A DNA stretch of 8,396 nt, taken from positions 1 through 8,396 of the forward strand of contig QHXE01000075.1 of assembly GCA_003222835.1 (NCBI GenBank), given 5' to 3'. Each line of letters begins with the position of its first letter. Positions within the stretch are counted from its first letter, which is position 1. Shown here one piece after another: positions 1 to 6,456 of this stretch. The notes beneath the pieces were generated by a model. That model was given only the letters and a program-made list of their open reading frames with translations. It did not search any database and was not told where the DNA came from. A program made the translations under genes and the position numbers. Source of the DNA: Acidobacteriota bacterium. GTDB taxonomy: Bacteria; Acidobacteriota; Blastocatellia; Pyrinomonadales; Pyrinomonadaceae.

Positions 1-301
1 GAGGAAACACCAGATTGAATGCAGCGAGCAGATAGATGCAGACGGGATTACTATAAACTGTAAACGGCCACGTAAAGGTTTGAATAAAGAGAGGCCAACG
101 AACTCCGAATTCGCTGTAGCCGGTTTTAGCCAACAGGTAAGCGTTATAAGCAAAGGCTGCCTCGTCCTGATAAAAACCGGGCGGATTCTCTGTGAGTCCA
201 TAGGTGTAAAGAATGAACAGGATCGTGATGCCGATTATTGAAAGAGGCAGGCTATACCGACGGATGAAATTCGTTAGCTTTGCAGCACCGGGCAGAAACA
301 T
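1..301 (-). CDS. GT39/PMT-like membrane glycosyltransferase, N-terminal fragment
   Basis: This gene is cut by the left edge; about 100 N-terminal residues are visible, read from an ATG at 301. A short basic cytoplasmic stretch is followed by one clear membrane segment at about residues 18-36. Then comes the first periplasmic loop with N-P-P-G-F-Y-Q-D-E-A-A at residues 39-49. The Asp-Glu pair (D46, E47) just after the first membrane helix is the hallmark of GT-C enzymes of the GT39/ArnT type, which transfer sugars from polyprenyl-phosphate donors on the outer face of the inner membrane; the Asp is normally the catalytic or metal-linked residue. The frame is open upstream of the ATG only to a TGA at 341-343, with no better start. 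No clear Shine-Dalgarno is visible. The 107-base gap to the previous gene holds no convincing promoter or terminator. The sugar and acceptor cannot be told. Confidence 0.8.
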   Translation of the reverse strand, partial: MFLPGAAKLTNFIRRYSLPLSIIGITILFILYTYGLTENPPGFYQDEAAFAYNAYLLAKTGYSEFGVRWPLFIQTFTWPFTVYSNPVCIYLLAAFNLVFP

Positions 302-408
302 CGCGAAGCTTGGTCTGAATTTTGACTCTAAACCCTTACGTCAGGAACGTGGAGTTTATCATGTCGAGCGAGAGAGATGGCGCGGTTGGGCAAAATTCGT
401 TGGCGGAT

Positions 409-2097
409 TCACGGCCTTATTCGATACACGTAGATTGAACCTCCAATTATTTTTTCAGGTTTCAACTCGCGATACGCAGCATAATCATTAGGATTACGAC
501 TGGGATTGACCGAACCGTTTAAGAAGCTGGCGCCGACGGCAACGTAGCGAGTCATCGCCTCGTCCGGATTAGACGGAGCGTCGGCCTTTCTTATCCCATA
601 CTTCTCCAGTATTTCGAAACCCCAGATTGCCTCGCTCACGGTGTCTTCGCCCCGCTCATGCAGATATGCAGCCAGCCCCTTAACGTCATCGCCCCACTCG
701 ACATTTGAATCTGAAAGGTAGTACCAATGCGGCGCCCGCGATGCAAACTCATTCATGTAGGTCAGGTAATCGGGATACGCCCTAATCGCTTCAATGCCCA
801 TCCAGGCTAAAACTACCGCCAGGATTCCGGCCATCATAACGCGCTGCCTGCGGTAAGAAAGCAGATGATCCAGGAACGCGCCACCCAGGATGAAGAGGAA
901 CGGGTAGACTGGCAACAAGTGTCTGATCCCGATATTCGTTGAAGCCATCATGGCTAAGGCGGCGAATGAAAATATTGGCACGAGTAAGACCAACACGCGC
1001 TCGTCACGTTTTCGAAATAAGATCCAGAGCGCCCAAACAATGGAGACCACCGAGAGTAACAAAAAAGGAATAGTTGTTTTCAGCCCAAACGCGACCGGGA
1101 AGTAGTACCACCATCCCCCCTTGCTGTACATGCCGAGCAGACCTGCGGGTGACCGAGCCTGATCAAGGACCACAACGCGTAGCATGCCGTGGATAAAATC
1201 TGCCGGAATGATGTGTTGTACAGCCATGAAGGCTTGCCCGGCCAGTTCTGGCAGCGGCTGATGAGTTGTCGCCGAACTTCCGCTATCGTAAAACGACAAC
1301 GTGTATCGCTGCTTGGGGTGATGAAAGAAATAACCCGCGTTGACGATCATTATGAGTGCTACTGTCGCAATGGCCAGTTGCGCCGCAACTAAGCCGCGCT
1401 TTTGTCCAAGTCTCGGTGCGAAAATGAAAAGGCCAAGCAGCGGCACAATCGCAAACGGCGCCAGCGCAACCATCGAGAACTTGGTGGAGAGGGCTAACCC
1501 GGCACTCAGACCGACATATAGCGCATAACGAAAGTTGGGGGTCTGCAAATAAAAATAAAGCGCGAATGACAGGAGCAAGTAGGCGAGGGCTGAAGCAATG
1601 TCAGTCTGAACTACTCTGCCGTGTGCAAGCACTGTGGGTTCAAGCGCATAGAGGGCCGCCGCCAGGAGGGCAGTGCGCGGACCAAATAGGCGCCGCGCAC
1701 AAAAAAATATCAACGCCCCAAGCAGCAGAGCGATCGCAATCATGGGTACTCTCGGCCAGAACGTCAACGCTTCGTAATGCGCGTCGTTGGCCCGCCAGAA
1801 GTTCTGGGCAATCTGATAATCAGAATACTCCCGCTGAGGATCTACCGCCGCCGCCTGCGTGTGCGTGAAAAGGAGTGGCAGTGCGGAGAGCATCTTGACC
1901 AGCGGCGGGTGCTCGATATTGATGGCGAGGTTTCCATGGAGATTATAGAAGCCGGCGGGAATATGAATGGTCTCATCCAATGTCAGATTCTTCCGCGGAA
2001 GAACCGAAAGAAAATTCAAGCCCATCACAACGAGCAGCAGCGCACAGATTAGTTCTGCTCGATAGTGACTGATGAATTCGAACACTCTTCGAGTCAC
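409..2097 (-). CDS. GT39/ArnT-like glycosyltransferase, polytopic membrane protein
   Basis: This 562-aa protein has the layout of the GT39/PMT_2 family: an N-terminal membrane helix (about 15-32), a first periplasmic loop with the Asp-Glu pair D41-E42, and an E-H-P-P-L motif at 62-66 that is typical of family members. About ten further hydrophobic segments reach to about residue 435. I-R-H-L-L-P-V-Y-P-F at 391-400 is the usual sequence before the last helices. A soluble C-terminal domain follows (about 440-562), starting with Y-L-S-D-S-N-V-E-W-G-D-D at 460-471. Family members move a sugar from a polyprenyl phosphate to a lipid, glycan or protein acceptor at the periplasmic face; neither donor nor acceptor can be read here. 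The start is GTG at 2097, 24 bases after the JmjC gene stop and in the same frame as it. No Shine-Dalgarno is seen; a second GTG at codon 5 is possible. Length is normal for the family. Confidence 0.86.
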   Translation of the reverse strand: MTRRVFEFISHYRAELICALLLVVMGLNFLSVLPRKNLTLDETIHIPAGFYNLHGNLAINIEHPPLVKMLSALPLLFTHTQAAAVDPQREYSDYQIAQNFWRANDAHYEALTFWPRVPMIAIALLLGALIFFCARRLFGPRTALLAAALYALEPTVLAHGRVVQTDIASALAYLLLSFALYFYLQTPNFRYALYVGLSAGLALSTKFSMVALAPFAIVPLLGLFIFAPRLGQKRGLVAAQLAIATVALIMIVNAGYFFHHPKQRYTLSFYDSGSSATTHQPLPELAGQAFMAVQHIIPADFIHGMLRVVVLDQARSPAGLLGMYSKGGWWYYFPVAFGLKTTIPFLLLSVVSIVWALWILFRKRDERVLVLLVPIFSFAALAMMASTNIGIRHLLPVYPFLFILGGAFLDHLLSYRRQRVMMAGILAVVLAWMGIEAIRAYPDYLTYMNEFASRAPHWYYLSDSNVEWGDDVKGLAAYLHERGEDTVSEAIWGFEILEKYGIRKADAPSNPDEAMTRYVAVGASFLNGSVNPSRNPNDYAAYRELKPEKIIGGSIYVYRIRP

Positions 2098-2121
2098 AGC
2101 GTAAATACTGAATAGTAGTTG

Positions 2122-3348
2122 TCAGTTGTGAACTGAGTTTTTCGCCACGCGAAAGAAGCCGTCATTGATTAGACGACGCGCAAGCATGATCTTGCTATGA
2201 TCGCTCAACCCGCCCGGAATCGCGCCCACACTGAAATTTTGATTCTCTGAGACGAAACGAATAGCCGTCGCGAAATATTTAGGCAGCGAGAGGTCGCCAT
2301 GGCAGGCCGCTAAACGAACAAAATCCCCATCCATTACAAACCGGCACGATAATCCTGGTCTGCGCTCGACGAGCGTCGCAACATCGATCGATTGAGGTTC
2401 CGAATCGGTAATCGAACCTTCACCGATAGCTTGTTGGTTCCAGGTAAAACTTGCCCTTATTTCTTCCACTGCCTTTGAAACATCGGAGCAACTCGCGACC
2501 TCATTTAACAGTCTGTCGAACTCTTCTTTGATCGACGCATCCGCTGAGCTGAAGCCCACCGGGAGAGCCTTTCTTAATCGTACGTCTTGATATCCAAGCT
2601 GACCTAGAGCGACGGCGATTAGATCGACCCACGTGACAGGATAGATGCCGATTGTCACATGGGCAGAAATTGAATCTGTGGAGCGGGCTTCGTGTACAAA
2701 ACCCCTGGGCAAGTACAAAAGATCGCCGGGCTCAAGCACAAACTCATCAATCGGCTCGGTCGGTTCATATTTCGCTGTCACATCGCGAATTACCGGCGCG
2801 CCGCGATATTGCACGCCATCAATCGGCCTTTCGAATTTCATGAGCGGCACATGTTCAAGCGGAAGCTCAATCGGCGATCCAAAGACACGCCAGTACTTAC
2901 TGCCGGCTACCTGTAGAAGCATCGTGTCGTGGAGATCGTAATGACGATCGAGAGCGCGTGAGTCTGCCGGCGTGCAATATAGGTTCGCCGCGACTTGAAA
3001 ACCGAACAGTTCCTGCATTCGGATGCACAGTGTCCAGATGGGTTTCCAATACCGATTAATACCGCGGATTCTAAAGGATGCACCTTGCCGATAGGCTTGA
3101 TAAACGGCCGACGCAGGTTTCTTATCCGACCCATCGCGGAGTTCCTTGGAGCCAAGCACCTCGACGCCCTCGCGATCGAGAAGACAGGCAACAGAGAGCA
3201 GGTAATCTATATCGCCTCCCGAAACCAATGATGCGTAATAGTCCGGCTGGCGTCTGGAAATCCGCAAGGGCTTCGTTTCCCAATATTCAGAAAAAAATTG
3301 TTCGCGTGAGACGGGCGAAATCAATGTATTGAAATCAAGTTCGGACAT
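2122..3348 (-). CDS. JmjC/cupin_4 Fe(II)/2-oxoglutarate-dependent oxygenase (ribosomal oxygenase-like)
   Basis: This 408-aa soluble protein has the layout of cupin_4 JmjC hydroxylases (bacterial RoxA/YcfD, human NO66 and MINA53). The N-terminal part begins with the typical F-F-S-E-Y-W-E-T-K-P-L stretch at 18-28. The double-stranded beta-helix core carries the iron-binding H136-x-D138 in D-R-H-Y-D-L-H-D and the distal His in L-Y-L-P-R-G-F-V-H-E-A, which is H219. S-A-H-V-T-I-G-I-Y at 228-236 matches the NO66/MINA branch closely. The region from about 320 to 400 resembles the C-terminal winged-helix of this family. All three metal ligands are present, so it is probably active. Relatives hydroxylate ribosomal proteins, but this copy sits between two GT-C glycosyltransferase genes and three genes below a small peptide gene, so another substrate is possible. 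The start is ATG at 3348, with a good Shine-Dalgarno (AAAGGAG, 3361-3355). I recognise the family, not the substrate. Confidence 0.88.
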   Translation of the reverse strand: MSELDFNTLISPVSREQFFSEYWETKPLRISRRQPDYYASLVSGGDIDYLLSVACLLDREGVEVLGSKELRDGSDKKPASAVYQAYRQGASFRIRGINRYWKPIWTLCIRMQELFGFQVAANLYCTPADSRALDRHYDLHDTMLLQVAGSKYWRVFGSPIELPLEHVPLMKFERPIDGVQYRGAPVIRDVTAKYEPTEPIDEFVLEPGDLLYLPRGFVHEARSTDSISAHVTIGIYPVTWVDLIAVALGQLGYQDVRLRKALPVGFSSADASIKEEFDRLLNEVASCSDVSKAVEEIRASFTWNQQAIGEGSITDSEPQSIDVATLVERRPGLSCRFVMDGDFVRLAACHGDLSLPKYFATAIRFVSENQNFSVGAIPGGLSDHSKIMLARRLINDGFFRVAKNSVHN

Positions 3349-3354
3349 CCTTAG

Positions 3355-3361
3355 CTCCTTT
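3355..3361 (-). promoter_or_regulatory. Shine-Dalgarno of the JmjC oxygenase gene
   Basis: On the minus strand this reads AAAGGAG, followed by six bases and then the ATG at 3348. It fixes that start and lies in the 19-base gap after the upstream glycosyltransferase stop. It is one of the clearest ribosome-binding sites in the window. Confidence 0.75.
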
Positions 3362-3367
3362 GAGGAT

Positions 3368-5161
3368 TCATGGCAAATTCAGCTTCAAGACATAATAATC
3401 CGTGTCGCCGATTTGCTCCCAGCCCGGCAAGGTAACGTTTTTGGGCACATGCTCCGCTACTAGCGCGGTCGCGCCCGTCTTTGCAAAGGCGTCAATCACT
3501 TCGCGCCGGCGCGATTCATCCGCGGTCGCAAACGTGTTCGAATCGACGTTGGGTATCTCAGCGATGATATGAACGTGGGCCAATCGCGCCCAATGTACAA
3601 CGGCCAGCCAAAACGGATCGAAGTTAATCGCGCCTACAGAATGCCCGGGTTGGATCCCCATGCGGTTTAGTCTGTCGGCTATCTGCAGTTGCAGAAACTC
3701 CTGCTGATGTCTGGCGGCAAAGGCCGAACGAAACGACGAAAGCGATCTCGTCGTCTGGGCAAAGATGATTAGCATTGCCGTTATGAGTGCTGCGTATTTA
3801 ATTAGTTTCTTGGAACGCTCTGTGATAGGTAATCGCAGAGCAGCAAACAATACCAACCACATAGCGGGGATAAATGGCGCTACGTAACGCGGTTCCACAT
3901 GCACCGGCAGATAGAGAACAAAGGCCGCGAATGACAATATCGGCAGCCACCATTCCGACAACAAGTTTCTGATCGAGTTCCGGCGGCCAACGTAACCGAG
4001 CAGCAGGAACGCTCCGAGCAACGCCAGATTGGATCTATAGGTAAAGATCTCCCAGTAGGTAGCAAGATTTCTTCGCAATGCTGTTGCTTGCTGGGAGAAA
4101 TCGAATTGAGTGTTAGCTCCCTCGAACCAGTAAGATGGATCGTACCAGGGCGGATAAGTCGCGTTCAACGGACTAGCGAATTCATAGACCGATGGATTCT
4201 CAAAAATTCTTCTGGTCGGATGCCTGGGAGTGCCATAACGAGCGTCGTCGCCTTGCCAGTGAAAAGCCGGCAGTCTGTTGACATGCCATAAGTAGTTTAG
4301 CTTGCCACTGTCGCCAAAGGTGAACCGATGTTTCGAAGCGGAGAGCGCAATTGTGAATGGGCCGGCGGTTAGGAGTATGCCGAGCACAGCGGCCGCTGAG
4401 CGCACGCCGGCCTTTCTTAGCCCACCGGCAAAAAACAGCCCGACCAATATGAACAGCGGCGCCAGCGGAAGCATCGGGTTCTTTGCCAGATAACCAACGC
4501 CGAGAATTAGTCCAAGCACAAAGAAAGACGGCCAGTCTCGAAGCCCGCGGCGTATTCGCAGCAAAACTGCGAACGCCAGATAAACGAACACCGAAAAGAG
4601 CAGATCAGGCGCCGTCGTCGCCATCTTTATCAGCCCTAGCGAGCACCAAATGAAAACCGCATAGCCAAGCGCCACCATTGCCCATTCAGGCAAAGCTATC
4701 GCTCTTCGCTCGGACACCGAATCTCGGTTCTCGCTTTGCCATCTGATTAGCTCGCGCATGAAGAGCCCAAAGGCAAAGAGCGCCGTCAGATAAATTAGAA
4801 AGTTAGCGAAATGTACCAGAGGAAACTCCGCACTTGGGGAAGGCTTGAGGACTCGAACCAACAGACCAAGCGGCAAGGAATAGAGCGGACTCCATAAACC
4901 GTTGAGCGCCGTCTGCCAGTCGCGGCGCACAAAGGCGTCGCCCATATCGAGGTATGAAACGCCCATTGGATTGAGGGAGTGCCGCGAACTCCACGAATCA
5001 AGCGCACCAAGTGCCGCGGCCAGTACCAAAAGCAGAAGCCTAAGATGTTTGGACAAGGTCAAGGCCCTACTTTCCGTGGGTTGATACGTATACTCTTGAG
5101 ATCTCAGAACTTCTTCGGGTAAGACTCGCCGAGTTTCTATTGAAGAAAACCTTGAGTCCAA
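3368..5161 (-). CDS. GT-C type polytopic glycosyltransferase (GT39/RgtA-like), acceptor unknown
   Basis: This 597-aa protein is strongly hydrophobic, with roughly ten membrane segments. The first spans about residues 38-55. The following loop, Y-L-D-M-G-D-A-F-V-R-R-D-W with L-W-S-P-L-Y at 89-94, is the D-containing first periplasmic loop seen in a subgroup of GT-C enzymes; D72 or D75 would be the catalytic candidate. P-D-L-L-F at 185-189 and H-V-E-P-R-Y-V-A-P-F at 421-430 are further family-like features. A soluble C-terminal domain (about 480-597) ends the protein. Such enzymes use lipid-linked sugars outside the inner membrane. The listed start is a TTG at 5161, seven bases after the kinase gene stop, with only GAGAG directly before it. 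A TTG at 5056 (codon 36), with GTAGGG eight bases before it, would give the short N-terminus more usual for the family. Assignment to the superfamily is firm; the specific function is unknown. Confidence 0.78.
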   Translation of the reverse strand: MDSRFSSIETRRVLPEEVLRSQEYTYQPTESRALTLSKHLRLLLLVLAAALGALDSWSSRHSLNPMGVSYLDMGDAFVRRDWQTALNGLWSPLYSLPLGLLVRVLKPSPSAEFPLVHFANFLIYLTALFAFGLFMRELIRWQSENRDSVSERRAIALPEWAMVALGYAVFIWCSLGLIKMATTAPDLLFSVFVYLAFAVLLRIRRGLRDWPSFFVLGLILGVGYLAKNPMLPLAPLFILVGLFFAGGLRKAGVRSAAAVLGILLTAGPFTIALSASKHRFTFGDSGKLNYLWHVNRLPAFHWQGDDARYGTPRHPTRRIFENPSVYEFASPLNATYPPWYDPSYWFEGANTQFDFSQQATALRRNLATYWEIFTYRSNLALLGAFLLLGYVGRRNSIRNLLSEWWLPILSFAAFVLYLPVHVEPRYVAPFIPAMWLVLFAALRLPITERSKKLIKYAALITAMLIIFAQTTRSLSSFRSAFAARHQQEFLQLQIADRLNRMGIQPGHSVGAINFDPFWLAVVHWARLAHVHIIAEIPNVDSNTFATADESRRREVIDAFAKTGATALVAEHVPKNVTLPGWEQIGDTDYYVLKLNLP

Positions 5162-5168
5162 CTCTCGC

Positions 5169-6209
5169 TTAGGTCTTCAGCAGAGCCGTCAGCAACTCTT
5201 CGGCATATGAAGGCTGAGCTAGGACGTCCAACCCTGCACCCAAAGAGAAACTTTGACACTGATTAGCAAGCCTACTAAGCAGTCGGAGGTGTTCCCGCGC
5301 CGTCGTCTTATCATAACTGGCCCACGGGTTAAATTTGATCAGTTGCGCCATGGCGTCGCCAGAACTAAGACTTGATATGACGCTCTTTGGGTTGTTCGTA
5401 ATCGAGGTAAACAGCAGCATGCCAGGAATGCAGGATTCTTTCGCTCTTCCTGGAAAAGCGATGTCTGGCTCGAGGCGACGCTTTGAAGGATCCGAAGTTA
5501 TCGGAGGACCTAGCGCACTCTCAATCTCGGGCAATCGGCAAGCGGCTAGCGTCCTTTCCGAGGCAGCAAAGAACTTACGGATTCCGCGCGCTCGCACTGC
5601 GTCTTGCTCCTGGTCCAGGAGAAGCGCATCATCCGTCAGGTATGACCAACCTCTGGCCGCGAGAAGGGTTGCCAATGTCGACTTGCCGCTACCGGACTCC
5701 CCAATCATCAAGGCGCCAATATTTGTTTTTGGTTCTACAACTCCAGAGCCGTGGAGTTGATAGAGTCCACACCGTCTGAGTGCGGCCTCGAGCACATACG
5801 ACATCACATTGACCAAAGACAGTGGCCGCCTGGCATGGGCCGAGAACCCGATCCAGACATCGATCAACCGTTCGCTTTGAGCGTTGACGATTATTAGCGA
5901 CTCTTCTACCGCTAGGTAGTAGCAACTACCATTGAGGTAACAATGCCCAAGTGCCACTTCGAAGCTCTCAAGTCCCTGAGGAACTAGCGGCGGTGTTTCA
6001 CGAGCCCGAATCTTGATGGTGTAAGAAGGCTTTGCGGTAGAGCGATCCGTAAGAGGTACGAGATGAAAGTCGCTGAGGAAATTCCGGCTTAGAGTCGCGG
6101 ACCCTTCATCGAGGGCCTCCACGCACAGAGAACGACCGGCGATGGCGTAATATCTCGTCAACGCCGGTCGTCCAACTTCGCAAGCCAAGTTTTGCAACCT
6201 CTTCGGCAA
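5169..6209 (-). CDS. HPr kinase-like (HprK C-terminal domain) P-loop protein
   Basis: This protein has up to 346 aa. Residues about 148-200 line up with the catalytic core of HPr kinase: H153 in L-H-G-S-G-V corresponds to the conserved His before the P-loop. G-E-S-G-S-G-K-S-T at 170-178 is the Walker A motif. Y-L-T-D-D at 190-194 matches the conserved L-V-A-D-D. The Glu that follows Lys-Ser in genuine HprK is Thr here, as in many HprK-related proteins that do not act on HPr. The N-terminal 130 residues start with a Y-Y-A-I-A-G stretch of the kind these relatives carry and lack the regular HprK N-domain. Relatives occur in lasso peptide loci, where some phosphorylate the precursor, and in exopolysaccharide loci. 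The start is uncertain: TTG at 6209 has poor ribosome-binding sequence, while TTG at 6188 has AAGAGG nine bases before it. The gene follows the small peptide gene by 51 bases, which suggests a shared role. The substrate is unproven. Confidence 0.82.
   Translation of the reverse strand: MPKRLQNLACEVGRPALTRYYAIAGRSLCVEALDEGSATLSRNFLSDFHLVPLTDRSTAKPSYTIKIRARETPPLVPQGLESFEVALGHCYLNGSCYYLAVEESLIIVNAQSERLIDVWIGFSAHARRPLSLVNVMSYVLEAALRRCGLYQLHGSGVVEPKTNIGALMIGESGSGKSTLATLLAARGWSYLTDDALLLDQEQDAVRARGIRKFFAASERTLAACRLPEIESALGPPITSDPSKRRLEPDIAFPGRAKESCIPGMLLFTSITNNPKSVISSLSSGDAMAQLIKFNPWASYDKTTAREHLRLLSRLANQCQSFSLGAGLDVLAQPSYAEELLTALLKT
6132..6171. repeat. Perfect 10-bp inverted repeat in the kinase gene 5' region
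   Basis: Arms acgaccggcg (6132-6141) and cgccggtcgt (6162-6171) are exact reverse complements, separated by 20 bases. They lie inside the coding sequence of the HprK-like gene, 38 to 78 bases after the TTG at 6209. The mRNA could form a GC-rich stem near its translation start. It may also be chance within coding sequence. Confidence 0.45.
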
Positions 6210-6254
6210 CGTCCAAGCGCGAATACGGTCGCCCGAACTTGGCCCAAGCGCTAA

Positions 6255-6263
6255 TTATTATTA
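6255..6263 (-). other. Three tandem in-frame stop codons ending the small peptide gene
   Basis: On the minus strand the small peptide ends TAA-TAA-TAA (6263 to 6255), all in one frame. This is also the frame of the downstream HprK-like gene, so the triple stop cuts off any read-through fusion between the two. Confidence 0.8.
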
Positions 6264-6440
6264 GTCCGGAAAACCAGTTCCCGGGTCCGTGCCCCCCGTA
6301 AAGGTCTGAAAGAAGGCTGTGGCTTCGAGAACGTTCACTGGACCGGAAATCTCTGGTTCCACAAAAAGCTTTCTCGCCGTCGCCTGCACCTCTGGCGCGG
6401 TAAGTTCCCGCCTAGTAGTTTCGGTTTGTTGCGTGATCAA
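6261..6440 (-). CDS. Small peptide of 59 aa, candidate modified-peptide precursor
   Basis: I do not recognise this protein. The best start is TTG at 6440, because GGGAGG (6455-6450) lies nine bases before it and just after the stop of the upstream gene; an ATG at 6470 would give 69 aa and overlap that gene. The N-terminal half is polar and charged (T-E-T-T-R-R-E-L at 6-13, T-A-R-K-L at 21-25). It is followed by F-V-E-P-E-I-S at 26-32, reminiscent of the aromatic-x-x-Pro-x-(Leu/Ile) motif in leaders of lasso-type precursors. Next come V-L-E-A-T-A-F-F-Q and a Gly/Thr/Asp/Pro tail, T-G-G-T-D-P-G-T-G-F-P-D. There is no Cys, no signal peptide and no membrane segment. The gene immediately precedes an HprK-like kinase gene, as lasso precursor genes sometimes do. 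The tail lacks an Asp or Glu at ring position 7-9, so a classical lasso is unlikely. It could equally be a short regulatory or structural protein. Confidence 0.6.
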   Translation of the reverse strand: MITQQTETTRRELTAPEVQATARKLFVEPEISGPVNVLEATAFFQTFTGGTDPGTGFPD

Positions 6441-6449
6441 AGTTCTGTT

Positions 6450-6455
6450 CCTCCC
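6450..6455 (-). promoter_or_regulatory. Shine-Dalgarno that favours the TTG start of the small peptide
   Basis: GGGAGG on the minus strand lies directly after the TGA of the STN-type gene (6459-6457) and nine bases before TTG at 6440. The competing ATG at 6470 has only a weak AGG upstream. This makes the 59-aa form the better choice. Confidence 0.55.
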
Positions 6456-6456
6456 G

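Noticed and set aside
302..408. Promoter or terminator in the 107-base gap
   Set aside because: No convincing -35/-10 pair at proper spacing and no GC stem with a U-run was found on either strand.
213..491. Plus-strand open frame of 92 codons
   Set aside because: It overlaps the antisense of two glycosyltransferase genes and the gap between them; its composition looks random and it shows no domain.
5335..5760. Plus-strand open frame of 141 codons opposite the HprK-like gene
   Set aside because: It is the reverse of a well-supported coding region with a clear P-loop, has no family features of its own and no ribosome-binding site.
6261..6440. Classical lasso peptide precursor
   Set aside because: With Thr at the penultimate leader position, the tail G-T-D-P-G-T-G-F-P-D has Gly, Phe and Pro at positions 7-9, not Asp or Glu. 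No lasso B1, B2 or C enzyme is in the window.
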